A stretch of 64,000 nt of DNA from Bradyrhizobium sp. SSBR45G (GCF_030159255.1 NZ_BSCT01000029.1:1-64000), one strand, 5' to 3'; positions 52,346 through 61,442 are shown, numbered from the stretch's first letter. The notes: generated by a model from the sequence alone, not told the origin. Numbers and translations: made by a program.

Positions 52346-53744
52346 CGAGACCAAACCGACGCTTTCGAAGAGCCTGACCGGACTCCATCTCTGGGGCATT
52401 GCGGTCGGGCTGGTGATCTCCGGCGAGTATTTCGGCTGGAGCTATGGCTGGGACAAGGCCGGCACGCTCGGCTTCCTCGTCACCACGATCTTCATCGCGG
52501 TGATGTACACGACCTTCATCTTCTCCTTCACTGAGCTCACCACCGCGATCCCGCATGCCGGAGGGCCGTTCGCCTACTCCTATCGCGCCTTCGGGCCGCT
52601 CGGCGGCTTCGTCGCCGGCTTCGCGACGCTGATCGAGTTCGTGTTCGCCCCGCCCGCCATTGCGCTGGCGATCGGCGCCTATCTCAACGTCCAGTTTCCG
52701 GGGCTGTCACCGAAGACGGCCGCGCTCGGCGCCTATATCGTGTTCATGGCGCTGAATATCGCCGGCGTCTCGATCGCCGCGACGTTCGAGCTGTTCGTCA
52801 CGATCCTGGCGATCGCCGAGCTGCTGGTGTTCATGGGCGTGGTGTCACCGGGCTTCTCCTTCGCCAATTTCGCCGCCAATGGCTGGGCTGGCGAAAACTC
52901 ATTCTCGCTGACGAGCCTCGGCGGCATCATCGCGGCCATACCCTTTGCGATCTGGTTCTTCCTGGCAATCGAGGGCGCGGCCATGGCCGCGGAGGAGACC
53001 AAGAATCCGACCAAGACCATTCCGCTCGCCTACATCGCCGGCATCCTCACGCTCGTCGTGCTCGCCTTCGGCACCATGATCATGGCCGGCGGCGTCGGCG
53101 ACTGGTCGAAGCTCGCCAACATCAACGATCCCTTGCCGCAGGCGATGAAGATCGTCGTCGGTGAGAATTCGGGCTGGCTGCACATGCTGGTGTGGATCGG
53201 CCTGTTCGGCCTGATCGCCTCGTTCCACGGCATCATCATGGGCTACTCGCGGCAGATCTTCGCGCTGTCGCGCGCCGGCTTCCTGCCGGCCAAGCTCGCC
53301 ACGCTGCATCCGACCTGCCGCACGCCGCATTGGGCCATTCTCGCCGGCGGCGTGGTCGGCATCGCCGCGATCTATTCCGACGAACTGATCCAGTTCGCCG
53401 GGCAGACGCTGACCGCGAACATCGTCACCATGAGCGTGTTCGGCGCGCTCGTGATGTACATCATGAGCATGGCCGCCCTGTTCCGCCTGCGCGCCACCGA
53501 GCCCAATCTTGTCCGGCCGTTCAAGGCGCCGCTCTATCCGGTGCTCCCGGCGGTGGCTCTGGTGTGTGCGACGCTGTCGCTGCTCACGATGATTTGGTTC
53601 AACCTGCAGGTGTTCGCCGCCTTCGTAGTGCTGTTCGCCGCCGGTCTGTTGCTCTATCGTCTGACGGCCGGCAGGCGCAGCAATGCGACGAATGACAATC
53701 TGCTCGACATCGCCCTGACCGAGGCCCGCGCCATGGCCGACTGA
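52338..53744 (+). CDS. eat: Ethanolamine permease
   Basis: A 468-residue APC-superfamily transporter with 12 hydrophobic helices. The N-terminal LHLWGIAVGLVISGEYFGWS matches ethanolamine permeases (Eat), and ELTTAIPHAGGPFAYSYRAFG is the conserved region after helix 2. It imports ethanolamine for EutBC. The start overlaps eutC. A strong hairpin follows 37 bases after the stop. Confidence 0.94.
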   Translation: MSDETKPTLSKSLTGLHLWGIAVGLVISGEYFGWSYGWDKAGTLGFLVTTIFIAVMYTTFIFSFTELTTAIPHAGGPFAYSYRAFGPLGGFVAGFATLIEFVFAPPAIALAIGAYLNVQFPGLSPKTAALGAYIVFMALNIAGVSIAATFELFVTILAIAELLVFMGVVSPGFSFANFAANGWAGENSFSLTSLGGIIAAIPFAIWFFLAIEGAAMAAEETKNPTKTIPLAYIAGILTLVVLAFGTMIMAGGVGDWSKLANINDPLPQAMKIVVGENSGWLHMLVWIGLFGLIASFHGIIMGYSRQIFALSRAGFLPAKLATLHPTCRTPHWAILAGGVVGIAAIYSDELIQFAGQTLTANIVTMSVFGALVMYIMSMAALFRLRATEPNLVRPFKAPLYPVLPAVALVCATLSLLTMIWFNLQVFAAFVVLFAAGLLLYRLTAGRRSNATNDNLLDIALTEARAMAD

Positions 53745-53780
53745 CCCGGCCCGCTCGCAAGGTCCTCGATCGAAGCCCAT

Positions 53781-53812
53781 AGCCCTCCGCGCATGTCTGT
53801 GCGTGGAGGGCT
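53781..53812 (+). terminator. Terminator-like hairpin after the ethanolamine operon
   Basis: AGCCCTCC and GGAGGGCT are perfect arms around CGCGCATGTC..., giving a long GC stem; TTCGTCC follows. It separates the operon from the AraC regulator gene. Confidence 0.65.
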
Positions 53813-53834
53813 TCGTCCAAGGCCCGCTTCCGCA

Positions 53835-53850
53835 GGCACGTGACTTGCAT
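53835..53850 (+). promoter_or_regulatory. Sigma-54 (RpoN)-type promoter for the AraC gene
   Basis: AGGCACGTGACTTGCAT matches the -24/-12 consensus TGGCACG-N4-TTGCA in all but the first base; GG (53835-53836) and GC (53847-53848) have the required spacing. The predicted start of transcription near 53860 lies about 40 bases before ATG 53900. Confidence 0.7.
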
Positions 53851-53899
53851 AACTACGAGGTGTCCACCGACGGCGTACGTCCTCAAAGGCGAGGATTTC

Positions 53900-54961
53900 A
53901 TGGCACAGCCTCTTGCAGCCGAAAGCGAGCATCCGCGGGATCGGAGCCGGAACATTCTGGCCTCTGCCGCGACCGGTGTCGCTGATTTCATCGCCCGGAC
54001 CGGAGGCCGTCCGGAAGCGGTGTTCGAGCGGGTCGGCATCGACGCTGAATGTCTCGGCCAGACCCGCCGCGCACTCGACCTCGCCGACTACGTGGCGATG
54101 ATGGAGGACGCCGCGCAGGAGACCGGCAACGACAATTTCGGCCTGTGGTTCGGCCAGCGCTACCAGCCGCAGATGCTCGGCCTGATCGGCGAGATCGCGC
54201 TCGCGGCCCCGACCCTCGGCTCGGCCATTGAGCATCTCGCGCTGTGGTTTCCCTGGCATCAGCAGGCGACCGAGACCCGCCTCACGCGCCAAGACGGCTT
54301 TCTCCGGCTCGAATATCGCATCCTCGACGGCTCGATCGTCGATCGCCGGCAGGATGCCGAATTGACCATGGGCATGTTCGCAAACGTCTTCCGCGCCTGC
54401 CTGCCGTCCGGCTGGGCACCCGACATGGTGCTGTTCGAGCATGCCCGGCCCGCCGCTTGGCGCGATCATGAGGCCGTGTTCGATGCCGATATCGGCTGGT
54501 CGCAAGGCACCAATGCGCTGGTGTTTCGCGCGCGCGGCCTGGACCGCGCGATGCCCGGAGCCAATCTGTCACGCCTGCAGCGGCTGACGACGGATCTGGC
54601 CGGCGTCGCCGGCTCCTGCGGCACGCCGGCGTTCCTGGATCTCGTCCGCGGCGAGATCAGGCGGCGGCTGTCGGCCGGGCCGTTGCATCTCGAGGAGGTC
54701 GCCGAGGCGCTGTCGACGACGCCCTGGACGCTGCAGCGGCGCCTCGCCGAGTTCGGCGCCACCTTCTCCGATCTGGTCGAGGCGACGCGCCTCGATCTCG
54801 CGCGGCACTATCTGCGCCAGGCGCATCTGCCGCTCGGCGATGTCGCCCTTCTGCTGGGCTATTCCGAGGCCTCGGCCTTCTCCCGCGCCTTTTCGCGCTG
54901 GAGCGGGTGCAGCCCGCGGCAGTGGCGCCAGCTCTCGTTGCAGGCGATGGCCCGCAGCTGA
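53900..54961 (+). CDS. AraC-family transcriptional regulator
   Basis: A 353-residue AraC regulator of the OruR-type architecture: an N-terminal arabinose-binding-like domain (ADFIARTGGRPEAVFERVG, then a helical sensor) and two C-terminal helix-turn-helices (LHLEEVAEALSTTPWTLQRR and LPLGDVALLLGYSEASAFSR, followed by RWSGCSPRQWR). ATG 53900 is chosen; the upstream frame is too close to the promoter. It follows the ethanolamine genes on the same strand, so it may regulate them, but it lacks clear EutR features. Confidence 0.92.
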   Translation: MAQPLAAESEHPRDRSRNILASAATGVADFIARTGGRPEAVFERVGIDAECLGQTRRALDLADYVAMMEDAAQETGNDNFGLWFGQRYQPQMLGLIGEIALAAPTLGSAIEHLALWFPWHQQATETRLTRQDGFLRLEYRILDGSIVDRRQDAELTMGMFANVFRACLPSGWAPDMVLFEHARPAAWRDHEAVFDADIGWSQGTNALVFRARGLDRAMPGANLSRLQRLTTDLAGVAGSCGTPAFLDLVRGEIRRRLSAGPLHLEEVAEALSTTPWTLQRRLAEFGATFSDLVEATRLDLARHYLRQAHLPLGDVALLLGYSEASAFSRAFSRWSGCSPRQWRQLSLQAMARS

Positions 54962-54977
54962 CGCCACGAATCGAGCA

Positions 54978-56150
54978 TCACTCTGCCGGCATCGTCTTCT
55001 CGACCAGCCGCACCCAATAGGAGGCGCCGTGGCCGAGGATGTTGTCGTTGAAGCGATAGGCCGGATGGTGACAGTCATTGCCGTCGCCCATGCCGAGGAA
55101 CACGAAGGCGCCGGGTCGGGCCTGCAGCATGAAGGCGAAATCCTCGGCGCCCATCAGCGGCGGCGCGTTGTCGACGACGCGCTCCGCACCAACCACGTCG
55201 CGCGCAACGTCGGCGGCGATCACGGTCTCGCGTGCGTGGTTCATCGTGATCGGATAGAGCCGCGTGTACTTGGTCGTCGCCGCGCCGCCATAGGTGCGGG
55301 CGATGCCATCGGCGACCTCGGCGATGCGGCGCTCGACCAGGTCCTGCACCTCGGGATCGAGCGTGCGCACCGTGCCCTTGAGCTCGACCGTTTCGGGAAT
55401 GACGTTCATCGCCTTGCCGGCCTCGACCATGCAGATCGAGATGACGGCCGATTTGACCGGATCGACATTGCGCGACACGATCGACTGCAGCGCGGTGATG
55501 ATGTGGGCGGCGATCAGCACGCTGTCGACCGCCTTGTGAACCCCGGCGCCGGCATGGCCGCCCTTGCCGTGCACGGTGATCTCGAGCTGATCCGACGAGG
55601 CCAGCATCGGGCCCGGCCGCAGCGCGAACATGCCCTCGGGCACGCCGGGCGCATTGTGCAGGCCGTAGACCTCCTGGATGCCCCAGCGGGTCATCAGGCC
55701 ATCGTCGACCATCGCCTTGCCGCCGGCACCGCCTTCCTCGGCGGGCTGGAAGATCAGAATCGCGGTGCCGTCGAAATTGCGGGTGTCGGCGAGATGCTTG
55801 GCGGCGCCGAGCAGCATCGCGGTATGGCCGTCATGGCCGCAGGCATGCATCAGGCCCGGCGTCTTCGAGGCATAGGCCACGCCCGAGGCCTCCTCGATCG
55901 GCAGCGCGTCCATGTCGGCGCGCAGGCCGATGATGCGTCCCGAACCGCTCTTGCGGCCGCGGATGACGCCGACCACGCCGGTGCGCCCGATGCCGGTCAC
56001 CACCTCATCACAGCCGAATTCACGCAGCCGCTCGGCGACGATGCCGGCGGTGCGGTGCACCTCGTACATCAGCTCAGGGTGTTCATGAAAATCGTGGCGC
56101 CAGGCCGCCATGTCGTCGGTGAGCGCGGCGATGCTGTTCAGGATGGGCAT
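54978..56150 (-). CDS. M20-family amidohydrolase (hippurate hydrolase-like)
   Basis: A 390-residue zinc amidohydrolase. The metal-binding segments are LMHACGHDGHTAMLLG and FQPAEEGGAGGKAM, and the dimerisation-domain segment GKGGHAGAGVH is present. PLMGAEDFAFML near the C-terminus carries the last ligand. Family members cleave N-acyl amino acids such as hippurate or indole-acetyl-amino acids. ATG 56150 gives family length. Convergent with the AraC gene. Confidence 0.94.
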   Translation of the reverse strand: MPILNSIAALTDDMAAWRHDFHEHPELMYEVHRTAGIVAERLREFGCDEVVTGIGRTGVVGVIRGRKSGSGRIIGLRADMDALPIEEASGVAYASKTPGLMHACGHDGHTAMLLGAAKHLADTRNFDGTAILIFQPAEEGGAGGKAMVDDGLMTRWGIQEVYGLHNAPGVPEGMFALRPGPMLASSDQLEITVHGKGGHAGAGVHKAVDSVLIAAHIITALQSIVSRNVDPVKSAVISICMVEAGKAMNVIPETVELKGTVRTLDPEVQDLVERRIAEVADGIARTYGGAATTKYTRLYPITMNHARETVIAADVARDVVGAERVVDNAPPLMGAEDFAFMLQARPGAFVFLGMGDGNDCHHPAYRFNDNILGHGASYWVRLVEKTMPAE

Positions 56151-56256
56151 GGGAGGCGATGTTCTCGTTGCAGGACGTCGATGGGCCCGAACCATGGCCG
56201 GAACGGCCGTCGGACACAAGCTTCGGTCCCGCCATGGCAACCGCTCGATTCCAGCA

Positions 56257-57189
56257 TCAGCCTCCGACGGGGGATTGCGACAGATAGGCCAGCAGCTTCA
56301 TCTCGCGGCGCCCTCTGGTGACGGTATCCAGCACGAGGCCCGAGGAGGCCGACAGCAGCGCCATGATCATCAGGCCCATCGACAGCACCGCGGTCGGCAG
56401 CCGCGGCACCAGCCCGGTCTCGATGTAGGTGACGAGAATCGGAATCGCGAAGCCGATCGAGACCAGCGCGAGGAAGATGCCGATCGCGGTGAAGAAGCGC
56501 AGCGGCTTCTCCGAACGGTACAGCTTCAGGATCGTGCCGAGGATGCGGAAGCCGTCGCGCCAGGTGTTGAGCTTCGAGACCGAGCCCTCCGGCCGCGCGT
56601 AGTACGGCGTCGCGATCTCGGCCACGGGCAGCGCCAGCTCCAGCGCATGCACCGTGAGCTCGGTCTCGATTTCGAAGCCGTCGGAGAGGACGGGGAAGGA
56701 TTTGACGAAGCGGCGCGAGAACACGCGGTAACCGGACAGGATGTCCTTGAAGGCCTGGCCGAACACCTCGGCGAGGAAGCTCGTCAGCATCCAGTTGCCG
56801 GTGCGATGGCCCATGCGGTAGGCGGCCTGCTCCTGGTCGACGCGAAGGCCGACGACCATGTCGAGGCGCTCGCTGACGAGACGCTCGATCATGCCGGGTG
56901 CGCTCGGCGCATCATAGGTGGCATCGCCGTCGACCAGCACGTAGATGTCGGCATCGATATCGGCGAACATCCGCCGGACGACATGGCCCTTGCCCTGCCG
57001 CCGCTCGCTGCGCACCTCGGCGCCAGCCGCGCGCGCGACCTCGACCGTGCGGTCCTTCGAGTTGTTGTCGTAGACATAGACGACAGCCGTCGGCAGCGCC
57101 TGCTTGAAATCCCTGACGACGGCCGCGACCGCCGCCTCCTCGTTATAGCAGGGCACCAGCACGGCGATGCGCATGGATGGTGAACTCAT
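56257..57189 (-). CDS. Family 2 glycosyltransferase with membrane anchor
   Basis: A 310-residue GT2 enzyme of the polyprenyl-phosphate transferase type. RIAVLVPCYNEEAAVAAVV begins the nucleotide-sugar fold; the DxD-like motif is VLVDGDATYD near residue 98. Two C-terminal helices (FTAIGIFLALVSIGFAIPIL and LSMGLMIMALLSASSGLVL) anchor it. The end is GRREMKLLAYL. Start could be 57189 or the later Met at 57174. Divides the M20 and NUDIX genes on the same strand. Confidence 0.9.
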   Translation of the reverse strand: MSSPSMRIAVLVPCYNEEAAVAAVVRDFKQALPTAVVYVYDNNSKDRTVEVARAAGAEVRSERRQGKGHVVRRMFADIDADIYVLVDGDATYDAPSAPGMIERLVSERLDMVVGLRVDQEQAAYRMGHRTGNWMLTSFLAEVFGQAFKDILSGYRVFSRRFVKSFPVLSDGFEIETELTVHALELALPVAEIATPYYARPEGSVSKLNTWRDGFRILGTILKLYRSEKPLRFFTAIGIFLALVSIGFAIPILVTYIETGLVPRLPTAVLSMGLMIMALLSASSGLVLDTVTRGRREMKLLAYLSQSPVGG

Positions 57190-57237
57190 GGACCCCTCTC
57201 CCACCGCCGGGAGACTGCCTGCATTCGGTGCAGAATT

Positions 57238-57759
57238 TCATAATGCGCCGGCCTCGACGCGCGGCTCCGGGCGCCAAGTGGGAATGACCTTAACGCCATC
57301 CAGCACCTCGCGCAGGCGGGACAGCGTGCCGAGGGTGGTTCCCTCCGGCAGCGCGTCCAGCGCGAAGAATCCGGTCTCGGCGATCTCGTGGTTCGGCTCC
57401 GGCGGCCGGTCCTGCGTGAACCTTTTGATAACGAAGACGGCGACGTGGTCGCGCGGCGAGACGTGGCTGTTGAGGAAGATGCCGTGCAGCTCCGGCTCGC
57501 CGGAAAGCCGGATCCGCCCCTCCTCGAACAGCTCCCGCGTCAGCGCCTCCATGAAGGTCTCGCCGACCTCGACGCCGCCGCCCGGCAGGTGCCAGCCCGA
57601 GACGTAGCCATGCCGGACCAGGAACACGCGGTTCTCGGCATCCAGCACCACGCCGCGAACGCCGAGCGTCATGCCGCGGGCGAACCGCCAGTAGAGGTGG
57701 AATCCCCGCCTCAACACGGGCTCGAACCGGATCCTGAGCCCGCTGAGATATGTCGTCAT
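57238..57759 (-). CDS. NUDIX hydrolase
   Basis: A 173-residue NUDIX protein. The box is GGGVEVGETFMEALTRELFE plus E-G at about residues 60-82, a good match to G-x5-E-x7-R-E-x2-E-E-x-G (the last residues read LFEEGRI). The N-terminal LRRGFHLYWRFARGMTLGVRGVVL is hydrophobic-basic and probably contacts membrane lipid or substrate. Position next to a GT2 gene suggests an envelope nucleotide-sugar role, by inference only. Confidence 0.9.
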   Translation of the reverse strand: MTTYLSGLRIRFEPVLRRGFHLYWRFARGMTLGVRGVVLDAENRVFLVRHGYVSGWHLPGGGVEVGETFMEALTRELFEEGRIRLSGEPELHGIFLNSHVSPRDHVAVFVIKRFTQDRPPEPNHEIAETGFFALDALPEGTTLGTLSRLREVLDGVKVIPTWRPEPRVEAGAL

Positions 57760-57885
57760 CAATTGGTCGTCCCGGTTGGTCTTGCGCTTCGCGGCCCGGC
57801 TTGCCATGAGAGCCGGGCACCACGAGGGATAGCATGAGATGACATCAGGGCGCGCCTGCATCCGCCATCGGCACCGAGGGGCCTG

Positions 57886-58770
57886 ATGGCCGCCTTCACG
57901 CTCGCCCATCTGTCCGACCCGCATCTCGCCCCGCAGTCGCGGCCGCGATTGTCCGAGCTCGCCGGCAAGCGGGCGCTGGGCTATCTGAACTGGACGCGCA
58001 ACCGCTACAAATATCACCGCAGCGACATCCTCGACCTGCTCGTCTCCGATCTGCATACGCAGATGCCGGACCAGATCGCGGTCACCGGCGATCTCGTCAA
58101 TTTCGCCCTGGAATCCGAATTCCCGCTCGCGCAGGCCTGGCTCCGGACGGTCGGTCCGCCGGACAAGGTCACGGCGATCCCCGGCAATCACGATGCCTAT
58201 GTGCGCTCGACCCGGCTGCGCTTTGCCGAGAGCTTTGCCGACTATTTCGGCGGCGACGCCGCGGGGCCCGCCACGTTTCCCTCGCTGCGCCGGCGCGGGC
58301 CGCTGGCGCTGATCAGCCTGTCCTCCGCGGTGCCCTCGGCACCGTTCCTGGCGACCGGCCGGCTCGGCAGCGCCCAGCTCGCAGCGCTGGCGCAGCTGCT
58401 CGAATCGATCGCGCACGAGCCGCTGTTTCGTGTCCTGCTGGTGCATCATCCGCTGCGCTCGGCCAACCGGATGAAGCGGCTCACCGACGGGAAGGCTCTG
58501 ATCGCCCTGCTCGCCCGCCATGGTGTCGAGCTGGTCCTGCACGGTCACGACCACGTCCATTCGACCATCTGGATCGACGGCCCGGAGCGCAAGATTCCGA
58601 TCGTCGGCGTGCCCTCGGCCTCGTCGCTCGCGCACGGCCACACCCCCGCCGCCGCCTACAACATCTTCGCCGTGGCCCGCGACGGCAATCACTGGCGTTG
58701 CGACATGACCGTGCGCGGCGTCAACGAGGCGCTGCGCGTACGCGAGATCCGCCAGATCCGCCTGATCTGA
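57886..58770 (+). CDS. Calcineurin-like metallophosphoesterase
   Basis: A 294-residue metallophosphoesterase of the CpdA/UshA-like calcineurin family. All blocks are present: LSDPHL near residue 6, TGDLVNFALESEF near 67, PGNHDAY near 98, VLLVHHPL near 184 and LVLHGHDHVH near 215. No signal peptide, so probably cytoplasmic. Cyclic-nucleotide or phospholipid-type substrates are possible. Divergent from the NUDIX gene. Confidence 0.95.
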   Translation: MAAFTLAHLSDPHLAPQSRPRLSELAGKRALGYLNWTRNRYKYHRSDILDLLVSDLHTQMPDQIAVTGDLVNFALESEFPLAQAWLRTVGPPDKVTAIPGNHDAYVRSTRLRFAESFADYFGGDAAGPATFPSLRRRGPLALISLSSAVPSAPFLATGRLGSAQLAALAQLLESIAHEPLFRVLLVHHPLRSANRMKRLTDGKALIALLARHGVELVLHGHDHVHSTIWIDGPERKIPIVGVPSASSLAHGHTPAAAYNIFAVARDGNHWRCDMTVRGVNEALRVREIRQIRLI

Positions 58771-58785
58771 GGCGCAGGTCGCGCC

Positions 58786-59331
58786 TCAGACCTGCTGCAG
58801 GCTCGCATAGAACGCGGCGCCGAACAGCGTGAGCGCGCCGAGCACGAAGCCGAGCACGAACGGCCAGAATCGCCCGCGCCGCGGCGGCTCGCTGCGCACC
58901 GCCGCCTGTGCGCGCGCCACGCCGAAGGCGCGCTCGCGCTCCACCATGCGGCGGGCGACGTAGTCGGTGACCGCCTTCACGATGGTTCCGAGGTCATGCG
59001 ATTCGGCGAGCACGATGCGACCGTTGCGCGTGTCCTGCACGAAGCGATATTGCCGCTTGTCGCGCCCCATCACGACATGGGCGACGACGTCGATCCACAA
59101 TCGCGGGGTCTCGCCTTGGCTGATGGCGCGATCGAACAGATCGAGCTGACTCGGAATCTCGTTGAACAGCGGATCGAGCGCGTCGTTGAGAATCTCGAGC
59201 CGCGCCACTTCCGCATCGCGCAGATCGACCACCACGCCGGTTCGGTCTGCGGCCTCGATCCGGGCCTGATGCAGCGCCTCGCGCAGGCGCACGGGACGCG
59301 GTTCAGTGCTGCTGTCGGGGGCCTCGGACAT
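58786..59331 (-). CDS. Hypothetical protein with C-terminal membrane anchor
   Basis: A 181-residue protein. The first 140 residues are acidic-helical (EALHQARIEAADRTGVVVDLRDAEVARLEI; WIDVVAHVVMGRDKRQYRFVQ; DLGTIVKAVTDYVARRMVE), followed by a basic PPRRGRFWP and one helix FVLGFVLGALTLFGAAFYASL. Function unknown; such tail-anchored proteins are widely annotated as hypothetical in Bradyrhizobium. Convergent with the metallophosphoesterase gene. Confidence 0.8.
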   Translation of the reverse strand: MSEAPDSSTEPRPVRLREALHQARIEAADRTGVVVDLRDAEVARLEILNDALDPLFNEIPSQLDLFDRAISQGETPRLWIDVVAHVVMGRDKRQYRFVQDTRNGRIVLAESHDLGTIVKAVTDYVARRMVERERAFGVARAQAAVRSEPPRRGRFWPFVLGFVLGALTLFGAAFYASLQQV

Positions 59332-59583
59332 TCGCTGACGCTTTCACGGTTCGGCCCTGGTTTCGCCAGGATTTCTCCAATTAACCTATCAGTAACCCAG
59401 TATTCCGCAAACCCCTTTCATCTTCAATGGGTTATAAGCACGTTGTCGTAACCACTCGCGTCGCGAGCATCGCCAAAACGGACGTGGGCGGCCCCCTCCG
59501 GTATGACCCGGCTGAGACCGCCCCGTCCTTGGGCTCTTCCTCGAGCTTATTCAAATACCCGGCAATGCATTCCGTGGCAGCGA

Positions 59584-59790
59584 TCAGGCCGCCGGCGCGC
59601 GCTGCGGCTCCTCGACGATCGAGAAGCGGACGCCGGCCTTGTGGCGGTTCTCCTCGGAGACCTCGCGCCAGCAATCCTCGGCTTCCTTACGCGACTTGAA
59701 CGGCCCCTTCACCTGGGCCGAGCCTTCCACCAGCTTGTGGAAGTTCATCGAGCCGAACTCGCCGCCGATCACCCAGAAATTGCTGGTCAT
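59584..59790 (-). CDS. DUF4170 small protein
   Basis: A 68-residue protein of the DUF4170 family, with FWVIGGEFGSMNFHKLVEG and SRKEAEDCWREVSEENRHKA and the final RFSIVEE strand. Function unknown. SD-like AAGGAGGGTC precedes ATG 59790 by a few bases. Nothing convincing is coded in the 252 bases between it and 59331. Confidence 0.88.
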   Translation of the reverse strand: MTSNFWVIGGEFGSMNFHKLVEGSAQVKGPFKSRKEAEDCWREVSEENRHKAGVRFSIVEEPQRAPAA

Positions 59791-59900
59791 GAGACCCTCC
59801 TTCAGACCCCGTCACATCTTTGACAGGGCATTGCGAATTGCGTGACGGGAGATAAACGCGAATCCACGCCATTCGTATAGATGGCTTGTTTTCGAATGGT

Positions 59901-59958
59901 GATGTCATGTAACATCATCACTTGTCACAAATGTCATTTTGTAAATTTTGTCACAAAA
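59901..59958. promoter_or_regulatory. Operator cluster upstream of the XRE/ScfR regulator: two TTGTCACAA sites
   Basis: TTGTCACAA occurs at 59922-59930 and at 59948-59956, the second inside the longer palindrome TTTTGTCACAAAA (59946-59958); the two are 26 bases apart. A TTTTGTAAA half-site lies between, and GATGT-N6-ACATC at 59901-59916. The cluster ends about 20 bases before the regulator gene, so autoregulation is likely. Confidence 0.65.
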
Positions 59959-59976
59959 TGAGCTGCGGGAGCGAGC

Positions 59977-61422
59977 ATGCCAGGCGAATCCGGAAAGAAG
60001 CTGTTCGTCGGCCCGCGTTTCCGCCGCATCCGCCAGCAGCTCGGCCTGTCGCAGACCCAGCTCGCCGAGGGGCTCGGCATCTCGCCGAGCTACGTCAACC
60101 TGATCGAGCGCAACCAGCGCCCGGTCTCGGCCCAGATCCTGCTGCGGCTGGCCGAGACCTACGACCTCGACCTTCGCGACCTCGCCACCGCCGACGAGGA
60201 CCGCTTCTTCGCCGAGCTCAACGAGATCTTCTCCGATCCCTTGTTCCGCCAGATCGAGCTGCCCAAGCAGGAGCTGCGCGACCTCGCCGAGCTCTGCCCG
60301 GGCGTCACCCACGCGCTGCAGCGGCTGTACGCCGCCTACGCCGAGGCCCGGCGCGGCGAGACCCTGGTGGCGGCGCAGATGGCCGACCGCAACGCCGGCG
60401 GCCATTTCGAGGCCAATCCGATCGAGCGGGTGCGCGACCTGATCGAGGCCAACCGCAACTACTTCGCCGAGCTCGAGCAGCAGGCGGAAAGCCTGCGCGA
60501 CACGCTCGACGTGCCGGCCGAAGGGCTCTATGCGGCGCTGGCCACGCGGCTGCGCGAAAGACATTCGGTCCAGACCCGCGTCATGCCGGTCGACGTCATG
60601 CGCGAGACGCTGCGCCGCTACGACCGCCATCGCCGTCAGCTGCTGATTTCCGAGCTCGTCGACGGGCCCGGCCGCACCTTCCAGCTCGCCGTCCAGCTCG
60701 GCATGACCGAGTGCCATCCGCAGTTCGAAATCATCATCGGGCGTGCCGGTGCGCTCGACGACACCTCGCGCAGGCTCTATCGCATGACCTTGGCGAACTA
60801 CTTCGCGGCCGCCGTCATGATGCCCTACGCGCCGTTCCTCGCCGCGGCGGAAGCGCTGAGCTACGACATCAACGTGCTGGCGCAGCGCTTCAACACCGGC
60901 TTCGAGCAGGTCTGCCATCGCCTCACGACCTTGTCGCGCCCGAACGCGCGCGGCATTCCGTTCTTCATGCTGCGCGTCGACAATGCCGGCAACGTCTCCA
61001 AGCGCTTCTCGTCGGGCACCTTCCCGTTCTCGAAATTCGGCGGCACCTGCCCGCTGTGGAACGTGCACTCGACCTTCGACACGCCGGACCGGCTGCTGAA
61101 GCAGATCATCGAGCTGCCCGACGGCTCGCGCTATTTCTCGATCGCGCAGATGGTGCGCCGGCCGGTCGCGCCTCACCCGCTGCCGCAGCCGCGCTTCGCC
61201 ATCGGCCTCGGCTGCGAGATCCGCCACGCCGCGCGCCTCGTCTACGCCGCCGGCATGGATCTGGAAAAGACCGAGGGCACGCCGATCGGCGTCAACTGCC
61301 GTCTCTGCGAGCGCGAAAACTGCGCCCAGCGCGCCGAACCGCCGATCACGCGGACGCTGATTTTGGATGAGACGACGCGGCGGGTGAGCTCGTTCGCATT
61401 CAGCAATGCAAGAGAGTTGTGA
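59977..61422 (+). CDS. XRE-family short-chain fatty acyl transcriptional regulator (PccR/RamB-like)
   Basis: A 481-residue regulator. An XRE helix-turn-helix occupies about residues 12-66 (RFRRIRQQLGLSQTQLAEGL, SPSYVNLIERNQRPVS). A central IrrE/DUF955-like domain follows, with HExxH lost, and then DUF2083 with the Cys motif CRLCERENCAQR. Proteins of this class regulate propionyl-CoA, methylcitrate or glyoxylate genes in response to acyl-CoA. No such genes are adjacent, so targets are elsewhere. The TTGTCACAA sites upstream suggest autoregulation. Confidence 0.92.
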   Translation: MPGESGKKLFVGPRFRRIRQQLGLSQTQLAEGLGISPSYVNLIERNQRPVSAQILLRLAETYDLDLRDLATADEDRFFAELNEIFSDPLFRQIELPKQELRDLAELCPGVTHALQRLYAAYAEARRGETLVAAQMADRNAGGHFEANPIERVRDLIEANRNYFAELEQQAESLRDTLDVPAEGLYAALATRLRERHSVQTRVMPVDVMRETLRRYDRHRRQLLISELVDGPGRTFQLAVQLGMTECHPQFEIIIGRAGALDDTSRRLYRMTLANYFAAAVMMPYAPFLAAAEALSYDINVLAQRFNTGFEQVCHRLTTLSRPNARGIPFFMLRVDNAGNVSKRFSSGTFPFSKFGGTCPLWNVHSTFDTPDRLLKQIIELPDGSRYFSIAQMVRRPVAPHPLPQPRFAIGLGCEIRHAARLVYAAGMDLEKTEGTPIGVNCRLCERENCAQRAEPPITRTLILDETTRRVSSFAFSNAREL

Positions 61423-61442
61423 GGCCACCACTCGTTCCTCGT

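Noticed and set aside
59432-59674. An 80-codon minus-strand frame overlapping the DUF4170 gene
   Set aside because: Overlaps a conserved small gene in another frame on the same strand and shows no family similarity.
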